7,246 bases of DNA from Acidimicrobiales bacterium. GTDB lineage: Bacteria; Actinomycetota; Acidimicrobiia; Acidimicrobiales; JANYDT01. The DNA lies in contig JANYHQ010000167.1 of the NCBI GenBank assembly GCA_025358985.1, positions 1-7,246 of the forward strand, in the 5' to 3' direction. The notes under the pieces were generated by a model. It ran no database searches, was not told where the DNA came from, and worked only from the letters and a program-made list of their open reading frames with translations. Position numbers and translations under genes: made by a program. Shown here piece by piece: positions 1 through 4,848 of this stretch. Position 1 is the first letter of the stretch. Every line of letters begins with the position of its first letter.

Positions 1-576
1 TAGTAGCTCGTCCATTGCTCGATCGGTCATTTCGGTAACATCGACCCTGGCTGCTTCGCCAGAGCGCAGTCCGGCCGAAAGTGCATCGTGAAGGGCCTCA
101 CCGCTTCGTACTGTGGCCACCACTTTGGCGTCGCCGTTGGCAATGAGGAGTGACACCACGGTGGCAGACAGGGAATCGAGAAGATGGGCATCATCGACAA
201 ACACCACAACGCGTCCAGTCCCTGAAACCGGGCCCATGGATCGCACTGTTCGTTGCACCATCGCCACCAGAAGGGCAGCTTCGTTGGAGGCGTCGTGGGT
301 GAGCGGGGCGCCAATACGCACTGCCCCATCCCGTGGGTCGGTCAGCAGATGGGCCACCGCAGCAAACGGCACACTTGACGACGTTGAACTTCCCACGATA
401 CGTACTGTGGCAACACCGGCCGCTTCGACTCTGGTCCGGAGCTCGGCGGCCAATCGGGTTTTGCCCACACCGGCAGGACCGAACAGATATACCGCACGGC
501 TGTGATCGTCTGTGAGCAGACGTTCTATTTCGGCCAGTTCTGAGTCTCGCGCCGCAAACGGCCATGGTGACCGCAT
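1..576 (-). CDS. LuxR-family / STAND ATPase regulator, N-terminal part (cut by window edge)
   Basis: 192 residues are visible and the reading frame runs off the window at base 1, so the C-terminal part is missing. The N-terminus reads FAARDSELAEIERLL (residues 7-21), the usual opening of LAL/MalT-like regulators. Walker A GPAGVGKT is at residues 33-40, and Walker B VVVFVDDAHLLD is at 123-134 with the paired aspartates. A VPFAAVAHLL segment (69-78) is typical of the ATPase domain of large LuxR regulators. Such proteins usually carry a C-terminal LuxR helix-turn-helix, which cannot be seen here, so a different STAND/AAA effector is possible. The start is uncertain. ATG at 576-574 places the domain correctly but has no Shine-Dalgarno. 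An in-frame GTG at 648-646 lies 6 nt after a TACCCT hexamer and would add 24 residues. The first in-frame stop upstream is near 706. It lies downstream of the secreted-protein gene on the same strand, 125 bp away. Confidence 0.85.
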   Translation of the reverse strand, partial: MRSPWPFAARDSELAEIERLLTDDHSRAVYLFGPAGVGKTRLAAELRTRVEAAGVATVRIVGSSTSSSVPFAAVAHLLTDPRDGAVRIGAPLTHDASNEAALLVAMVQRTVRSMGPVSGTGRVVVFVDDAHLLDSLSATVVSLLIANGDAKVVATVRSGEALHDALSAGLRSGEAARVDVTEMTDRAMDELL

Positions 577-701
577 CCGGGCGCCATGATCTGAGGTGGC
601 AGCCAACGGGGGCGCTTGGACAACTGCGAGCGTTCGTGGTGAAGGCACCACCGGAGGGTAGCGGGCCGCCCCCCCGGGGTGCTGCTTTGGGTGTTAGTGG
701 A

Positions 702-1136
702 TCATTTGCAGTTCTTGGTGGCGTACGCACTGAGATGGGGACCGACGAGAGCCAGTCGGGCCGCCCCTTTGCTCAACGGTTCCAGTGCTTTGGCAATGGT
801 CTCTGGGTGGGCTTGATCAATCTTGGCAAAGCCAACCGAGAGGTCACCCATCAATTTGGCCATGAACTCGTAGTCAGACTTGAGTTCTTGGGGCGCAGTC
901 TTAGTAAGGCCTTTCAACCGATCTGATGACTTCTTCAGGGCCGCTGACTGAGCCTTGGGGTCACCCATGGGATTCAGCGTGGACAGTGCCTTGCTGAACT
1001 CTTGGACGGACTTGATGTCTCCACAACCGGGCTTGGCTTCCGCGTAGGCGGTGGGTGCGGCAACGATGGCGAGTGAAGCAATGGCCAGGGCGGCAACACC
1101 CAAGCGGATGCGGCTGATGCGATGCGTGATGTTCAT
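702..1136 (-). CDS. Small secreted two-cysteine helical protein, function unknown
   Basis: This gene encodes 144 residues. The N-terminus is a Sec signal peptide: a basic stretch (H5, R6, R9, R11), a hydrophobic core at about 12-27, and a likely AYA|EA cleavage after residue 32. The mature chain is about 112 residues, rich in Lys, Ala and Leu and apparently mostly helical. It has exactly two cysteines, C38 near the new N-terminus and C143 as the penultimate residue, well placed for one disulphide tying the two ends together. There are no membrane segments after the signal peptide and no motif I recognise. The ATG at 1136 is chosen over an in-frame ATG at 1199 because the extra 21 residues would precede the signal peptide. 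In addition, a TACGAT hexamer lies exactly 7 nt before the chosen ATG. The gene is transcribed toward the LuxR-type regulator, but no functional link is shown. I infer an exported or cell-surface protein. Confidence 0.75.
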   Translation of the reverse strand: MNITHRISRIRLGVAALAIASLAIVAAPTAYAEAKPGCGDIKSVQEFSKALSTLNPMGDPKAQSAALKKSSDRLKGLTKTAPQELKSDYEFMAKLMGDLSVGFAKIDQAHPETIAKALEPLSKGAARLALVGPHLSAYATKNCK

Positions 1137-1143
1137 ACCCCAG

Positions 1144-1149
1144 ATCGTA
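1144..1149 (-). promoter_or_regulatory. Candidate -10 hexamer of the secreted-protein gene
   Basis: On the minus strand TACGAT fits the actinobacterial TANNNT -10 pattern and is separated from the ATG by exactly 7 nt (CTGGGGT). This would put transcription start at or next to the start codon, giving a leaderless mRNA. No convincing -35 box is present. The G-run in the 7-nt gap could alternatively act as a poor ribosome-binding site. Confidence 0.4.
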
Positions 1150-1171
1150 TGGATAAACACCTCGTAGGGGC

Positions 1172-1190
1172 ATGAGTAGCCACTACCCAT
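1172..1190. promoter_or_regulatory. Imperfect palindrome at the -35 position of the secreted-protein gene
   Basis: The 19 bp read ATGAGTAGCCACTACCCAT, with arms ATGaGTAG and CTACcCAT around a 3-bp centre and one mismatched pair. Relative to the candidate -10 at 1144-1149 it begins at the -35 position. It could be an operator, but a short palindrome like this can arise by chance. It also touches the 5' edge of the VOC remnant. Confidence 0.25.
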
Positions 1191-1457
1191 TTCACTCATC
1201 GTCAGCGAGCTTCTCGTTCACTTTGTCCTCCCGGCGGGACTGGGGTCGCCTGGCTCAAACGGTTGGCGCGTCAACGATCGGCCCTGCCCAACGGCCCGGT
1301 CGATCACGGATGACGTGGCCGATACCCTCGCAGTCGCGCTGCGAGTCGGCGCCACTCTGTACGTTGGTCGGTCGCTAAACCTTGGGGCCAAACCGTGGCC
1401 TATCTCCGAGACCCAAATGGGCTCCTCATAGAACTTTCTACCCAAATGCCATCATGA
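1180..1457 (+). pseudogene. VOC-superfamily (glyoxalase/dioxygenase-like) remnant: 5' truncated and frameshifted
   Basis: Two plus-strand frames together spell the C-terminal part of a VOC domain. The first (codons from 1180 to about 1368) includes LPAGLGSPGSNG and then DDVADTLAVALRVGATLYVG (1312-1368), the usual strand-helix-strand of the second half-module. The second (from about 1371) reads VAKPWGQTVAYLRDPNG and ends LLIELSTQMPS followed by TGA at 1455-1457. Its glutamate in IEL (1431-1433) is the usual metal ligand. Joining VG to VAKPWGQ needs one base restored near 1369-1370, so a 1-nt deletion is the simplest explanation. The N-terminal half of the domain is missing: a stop (TAG 1177-1179) lies just upstream and no start codon precedes the conserved part. 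It is therefore non-functional as read. The family call is from recognised pattern, not a search. Confidence 0.6.
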
Positions 1458-1695
1458 ATTGCCGATCCCTCGTCGAACGCGTTGCCTCGTTGTTCGCCGA
1501 GAAACCCGGCGCCACCCGTCCACAACACCTTCGGCAACGACACAAACGGCCATCGCAGGGACTTTCGATTGCCATCTCGCCGGCACCCGAAGTGAAGAAG
1601 CGACTCAGCATCAGGCCGGTGATCAGGTGCGGTCGATACTCGCGAGTTGCAGGCGAATAATTGCACACCACTACCCAGCCAACGAAGCTGCGTTA

Positions 1696-2191
1696 ATGAG
1701 CGACTCTGACATCGTGGTCCGAAAGGCAAACACCGAGGACTTGCTCGCTGTACTGCGCATTCACGCTCATCGTGATTCGGGGGGCACTGCGCCCAAGCGT
1801 GTGACAACACGTACAAGGGGCAACGTGGGATCAGATGATGGCCCGCAACGGGTTGACGTTTCTCTTAGCCGAAGCGAACGGCGTAGCTGTCGGCACGGCG
1901 ACGTTGCTCCTCTTGCCGAATCTCACCTACGACTGTCAGCCATCAGCGATCGTTGAAGCAGTTGTTGTCGACGTCGCATACCGGCGACGTGGAATCGCTA
2001 CTGCGATGATGAGACACATGCTCGACGGGACCAATGCTGCCGGTTGCAACAAGATTCAACTCCTGTCACACAAGCGCCATGTCCGTGACGGAGCGCATCG
2101 TCTCTACACTGCACTTGGTTTCACGGCTGAGGCTGAAGGCTTCCGGCTCTACCAACAACGAGTACCCGACGCTGTTGCCGCTTCGCGGTGA
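1696..2191 (+). pseudogene. GNAT-family N-acetyltransferase interrupted by a +1 frameshift
   Basis: The N-terminal part begins with ATG at 1696 and reads MSDSDIVVRKANTEDLLAVL, a typical GNAT first strand and helix, continuing to about 1812. The rest is one frame later: QGATWDQMMARNGLTFLLAE, then VAVGTATLLLLPNLTYDC, then the acetyl-CoA pyrophosphate loop YRRRGIATAMMRHML (the R-x-x-G-x-A signature), then NKIQLLSHKRHVRDGAHRLYTALGF and a stop at 2189-2191. The total of 496 nt equals 164 codons plus stop plus one extra base, so a single inserted base near 1807-1820 explains everything. Restored, it would be a normal-length GNAT enzyme moving an acetyl group from acetyl-CoA to an unknown amine. An ATG at 1835 could start the larger part but would lack the first strand and helix of the fold. 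No strong Shine-Dalgarno precedes 1696. Either a recent pseudogene or a base-calling error. Confidence 0.75.
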
Positions 2192-2216
2192 TCGATCGAC
2201 ATACGGGACTTCTTAG

Positions 2217-2661
2217 CTTGGCGCAGTAATTGACAACGCCCGCCTACGACTGCTGGCCATGGTCGACAGCATGAGGGAGCGCGTCGCCGATGGGCATGCC
2301 GCCTTCCCGCAGCACCCTCGCGACGTACACGACATCCTCTACCTCCGCGACGTCAACTACCTCGATGCCAACCGGGCGTTGCGGCAACGATGGAGGTCTG
2401 TAGGACAATGAACCTTCTGCTCCCGATGGCCCGATCCTCGTCGGTGCCGGCGTTGGCTTCGGCAAGCAGTTCATCGATGATCGCTATCAAGCAAAGTGTG
2501 TGCTGTCGCCGCTGAACGCCTCGACCGTGTCGGCATCCAAATTGGCCAGGCAGCAGCGATGGTGAACGGCCATCGAGTGCGGTGGCATGGTGGCCATCTT
2601 GGGCACCTCGTCCCACGATCCAACCATCGCCGAATCCACTCCGTCGGCACTGCGTTCTAGG
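2217..2661. other. Unidentified coding-looking remnant in shifted frames; strand ambiguous
   Basis: No intact gene lies between 2192 and 2720, but the stretch does not look like random spacer. On the plus strand three segments read well in turn: 2217-2409 (includes VDSMRERVADGHAAFPQHPR, with about nine in ten third codon positions G or C), about 2404-2496 one frame later (includes GPILVGAGVGFGKQF), and about 2496-2661 back in the first frame (includes AAERLDRVGIQIGQAAAMVN, stop TAG at 2658). On the minus strand the same codon boundaries also read plausibly: 2693-2487 includes DEVPKMATMPPHSMAVHHRC, and 2424-2244 includes GIEVVDVAEVEDVVYVARVL. Third-position bias favours plus in the first segment and minus in the other two, so I cannot decide the strand. 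I recognise no family on either strand. Whichever strand is right, two compensating frame changes are needed, in keeping with a decayed gene. Confidence 0.35.
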
Positions 2662-2720
2662 CCATGGGTCGCCCAGACCAACAACGTTCCTGTTCACTGC
2701 ACCTGTCCGGGAGGGATGCA

Positions 2721-2813
2721 GTGATTGATTTCGGAATCGTGCACGGTCAATGCGATGCGAAGGTGGATTTGTCCCCCTGGAACAAGTCGGATCCGACAGA
2801 GCGCACAGGCTGA
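2721..2813 (+). pseudogene. Possible N-terminal stub of a beta-lactamase-fold serine hydrolase
   Basis: A 30-codon frame starts at GTG 2721 and ends at TGA 2811-2813. A strong Shine-Dalgarno, GGAGG at 2710-2714, stands 6 nt ahead of the start, the best ribosome-binding site in the window. The first residues, VIDFGIVHGQCDAKV, resemble the opening of EstB-like/class C beta-lactamase-fold hydrolases (GHCDPRF-type). The rest (DLSPWNKSDPTERTG) does not continue that family, and there is no SxxK catalytic motif. It would then be the 5' end of a gene whose body was lost. It could equally be a short unrelated peptide, because the resemblance is brief. It ends 13 bp from the stop of the convergent membrane-protein gene. 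Confidence 0.25.
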
Positions 2814-2826
2814 TTGCTCTGCGTTT

Positions 2827-3924
2827 CTACAAGGCGCGATGCAGGCGTCGGGTACTTCGCCCGAGATACAGCATCGTCAAAATGGCAAAGGCGAGGGCAA
2901 CAGATCGTTGCGCGACGGGCTCGGGGATGGGTTGGCGGATCGTCAACAATCCGAAACTGAGCCATTGCACCAATGCACCGGCGGTGTACGGAGCACAGGT
3001 CAGCACGATCGCCGGACAAGGATTGATGAACGCGAAGATGATCGAGAGGATCACTGCGAGTGCGTACACCCCCCATGCGGCCGCCGAGCCCGACCCCAAG
3101 AGAGCGCCCACTACCGGCGCCAAGGCCAGCCACCTCACCCGGCTCATGGCCTGCGTGTCGGTCGGCAACCTGCGTGCTGCAACCAGAGCGGCACCGAACA
3201 CAACCAAGAACGCTGCGCCGTCGGCCCAAACCGTGCCGACAACTGCAATTCCAGTTCCCACACGGGGAACCACACCATGATCTCGAACCTGGGCGGCAAG
3301 GTCCCAGACACCGGCAATGACTAGGGCTCCCGATACTGCGAGGAGCCCAGCAGCACTTTTTCTCCTTCCGTATATGAGAAGGGCGACACCGACAAACATC
3401 GTCACCAGCACCGAAAACGCCAGCGTCTGTGTACGCCAAGAGATTGCCCTGGACACGTACCGTTCGTACGCGCCCCCCTGACCAGCAATCGTCACCGCCG
3501 TGAAGGCCACCGATGCGGTTGCGCATACAACAGACGCACACGTTGCGAACGCGCGGTTGCGAGTCAGAGCAATAGCGAAGAGGCCGCCGCTTGCCGCGGT
3601 GAGCACCCATGCAATCGTTGTGCGTCTGTCGCTTTCGTAGGCCAACCATGAAACCAACACGCCGAACATCAACCCCACGCCCCACATCAACGAATAGCTG
3701 AGCGACACAGCGTAGGTATCGCGTGCGCTTGTGCGGCTTCCACGGGCTCGGGCACGTAGTCCCTCGACGACCACTCTTCGTGCCTCGCGCTGCGATGGCC
3801 ACGAGTTGACATCAGAAGTCACGGCTGCCAAGTGATGCTTGAGTTCGGCTCCTCGCTCGGCACGCCAAGCGGTTGGGTAACTCAGCAGCAGCCGGTCGAT
3901 GTTGCGGCCAAGTCGCTCATTCAT
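2827..3924 (-). CDS. PadR-partner multi-span membrane protein with HAAS/permease-prefix-like N-terminus
   Basis: This gene encodes 365 residues. The first 65 or so are soluble and basic and contain LLLSYPTAWRAERGAEL (12-28). This matches the "LYPxxWRxxYGxE" helix at the start of many actinobacterial membrane proteins encoded next to PadR regulators (HAAS / permease-prefix type). From about residue 70 there are roughly nine to ten hydrophobic spans, for example 70-92, 101-118, 124-147, 166-184, 220-247 and several between 262 and 330, with a last one near 345-358. There is no ABC ATPase motif and no recognised transport signature, so the substrate or signal is unknown. The start ATG (3924-3922) overlaps the stop of padR (TGA 3923-3921) as ATGA, so the two are translationally coupled and presumably share PadR autoregulation. 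I infer an inner-membrane stress or envelope function controlled by PadR. Confidence 0.8.
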   Translation of the reverse strand: MNERLGRNIDRLLLSYPTAWRAERGAELKHHLAAVTSDVNSWPSQREARRVVVEGLRARARGSRTSARDTYAVSLSYSLMWGVGLMFGVLVSWLAYESDRRTTIAWVLTAASGGLFAIALTRNRAFATCASVVCATASVAFTAVTIAGQGGAYERYVSRAISWRTQTLAFSVLVTMFVGVALLIYGRRKSAAGLLAVSGALVIAGVWDLAAQVRDHGVVPRVGTGIAVVGTVWADGAAFLVVFGAALVAARRLPTDTQAMSRVRWLALAPVVGALLGSGSAAAWGVYALAVILSIIFAFINPCPAIVLTCAPYTAGALVQWLSFGLLTIRQPIPEPVAQRSVALAFAILTMLYLGRSTRRLHRAL

Positions 3925-4256
3925 GTCGGCACCACTGATGTGCGTGACTTTGCTCCTACTGTTCGGCGTTTAACAAGCGATGCCGCCGCACGCATTCGGT
4001 CCGCTTCCTCCTCAAGAACGCCACGGCCACGTTCGGTCAATCGAAACGAGCGACGCGCTCTCCCGTCGACAATTTCCTCGCTGTGGATTTCGACCAGTCC
4101 ATCACCTGACAGACGATCCAACGTTCCGTACAGCGTTGCTACCGGCACAGAGGCGTTCGGTGAGTTCTGAAGGATTCTTTGCAAGATTGCATATCCATGA
4201 AGTGGAGCATCTTGGAGGGCGGCCATCACATAGAACGAGGTCTCACGGATTCTCAC
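3921..4256 (-). CDS. PadR-family transcriptional regulator
   Basis: This gene encodes 111 residues, the usual length of a short (PadR-s2 type) winged-helix repressor with one C-terminal helix for dimer formation. Visible marks are RETSFYVMAALQDAPLHGYAI (4-24, with the conserved HGY), TLYGTLDRLSGDGLVE (41-56, recognition helix and turn into the wing), and RRSFRLTERGRGVL (68-81, the Y/F-x-LT-x-x-G wing motif). The start is GTG at 4256; RIRET directly after it matches the family N-terminus, and no better start exists. No Shine-Dalgarno is close: GGAGG lies about 37 nt upstream. A TAGTAT hexamer ends 7 nt before the GTG, suggesting a leaderless message. A perfect inverted repeat overlaps this hexamer, so the protein very probably represses its own promoter. 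It is the first gene of a coupled pair with the membrane protein. The inducer is unknown. Confidence 0.92.
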   Translation of the reverse strand: MRIRETSFYVMAALQDAPLHGYAILQRILQNSPNASVPVATLYGTLDRLSGDGLVEIHSEEIVDGRARRSFRLTERGRGVLEEEADRMRAAASLVKRRTVGAKSRTSVVPT

Positions 4257-4263
4257 AGTCGGT

Positions 4264-4269
4264 ATACTA
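4264..4269 (-). promoter_or_regulatory. Candidate -10 hexamer of the padR operon
   Basis: On the minus strand TAGTAT (TANNNT pattern) is followed by 7 nt (ACCGACT) and the GTG start. It lies inside the downstream arm of the operator. No good -35 box is visible, which suits an activator-free but weak or extended-type promoter; this is inference. Confidence 0.45.
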
Positions 4270-4284
4270 CCACTGTCGTAGTAT
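4264..4284. promoter_or_regulatory. PadR operator: perfect 7-bp inverted repeat
   Basis: ATACTAC, a 7-bp spacer and GTAGTAT form an exact inverted repeat 7 bp upstream of the padR start codon. The ATACT...AGTAT core is of the kind bound by PadR-family repressors (established for the family in general; not tested here). One arm contains the candidate -10 hexamer, so a bound dimer would block RNA polymerase directly. Confidence 0.75.
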
Positions 4285-4367
4285 CAATTGCTCCTCCAAC
4301 TCGACCAAAAGCAGATCGTTGCAGCCGAACACCCTGAGGTGACTGAGCACAAGTTCCGGAGTCACAG

Positions 4368-4628
4368 TCACACCGGATCCATAGATGCCACTCCGTTGTC
4401 TGAGACATGGGGTGTCCAAGTGGAGCCGTCCCAGTAACGTTGGCTGTGGCGACTAGCTGGGTCCGGATGCCAGCCTGGAGCAGCGGCAATCAGAGGTGAA
4501 GTGGAGGCGCCCACAAAATCTCCATCTCGGGACGGCCTCCTCATCAAACTGACGAGCACGGTGATCAGGAGGGCAATTCCACCAATCGGAATGAGGATGA
4601 TGATTAGTTCGGTTGGGCCGATGTTCAT
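4368..4628 (-). CDS. DUF2510 domain membrane protein
   Basis: This gene encodes 86 residues. A single hydrophobic span at about 8-28 (LIIILIPIGGIALLITVLVSL) is followed by a basic RR stop-transfer, so the C-terminal part should be cytoplasmic or, at least, on the side set by those arginines. Residues 51-79 are a complete DUF2510 motif: PGWHPDP (51-57), RH (60-61), RYWDG (64-68), W71-T72, and D77 to G79. DUF2510 is a short tryptophan-rich actinobacterial domain of unknown role, usually attached to membrane helices as here. The start ATG 4628 is supported by AGGAG (4634-4638) with 5-nt spacing, unlike its neighbours, which lack a Shine-Dalgarno. The gene lies 111 bp upstream of padR on the same strand and 220 bp downstream of the MFS gene. 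The operator before padR suggests it is a separate unit. Confidence 0.88.
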   Translation of the reverse strand: MNIGPTELIIILIPIGGIALLITVLVSLMRRPSRDGDFVGASTSPLIAAAPGWHPDPASRHSQRYWDGSTWTPHVSDNGVASMDPV

Positions 4629-4848
4629 TGCAGCTCCTGATTGGGTGAGCCTTCACTATCGACTCTCTCGTTGGGTAACGCCACTACTTCTTAATCGAAA
4701 CGGCCACGAATGTGCAATTGAGTACGCCGACCTCGCAGCGAACATTGAAGCTTTGTTGCGCTCGACCAGCCCCGAAGTGGATCAAACGGCAGGAGGGCAG
4801 GCCAGCGAGGCTCGTAATTTCTGGACATGAGCGGCCCGGCATCGATGG

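Noticed and set aside
661..680. GC-rich run with seven consecutive C near 669-675 as a possible terminator or slippage site
   Set aside because: It forms only a very short palindrome (CCCCGGGG), has no T-tract, and lies outside the supported coding region.
191..730. Minus-strand 179-codon open frame
   Set aside because: It overlaps, in another frame, the segment encoding the Walker A/B ATPase, and its own translation is rich in Arg, Pro and Cys without any motif.
1382..1816. Open frames on both strands in the spacer between the VOC and GNAT remnants
   Set aside because: The translations show no recognisable motif, and the parts overlapping the VOC and GNAT remnants are other-frame shadows. 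I see no supported gene in 1458-1695.
2797..2821. CAGAGC ... GCTCTG inverted repeat between the convergent stub and membrane-protein gene
   Set aside because: The stem is only 6 bp with a 13-base loop and there is no T-tract on either side, so it is not a credible terminator.
2747..3802. Minus-strand 351-codon open frame
   Set aside because: It lies within the membrane-protein gene in another frame; the translation is Arg/Cys/Gly-rich with no hydrophobic pattern. The 365-residue frame has the coherent spans and the PadR overlap.
4339..4366. GTGACT ... AGTCAC inverted repeat after the DUF2510 stop
   Set aside because: A 6-bp stem with a 15-base loop and no following T-run; too weak to call a terminator.
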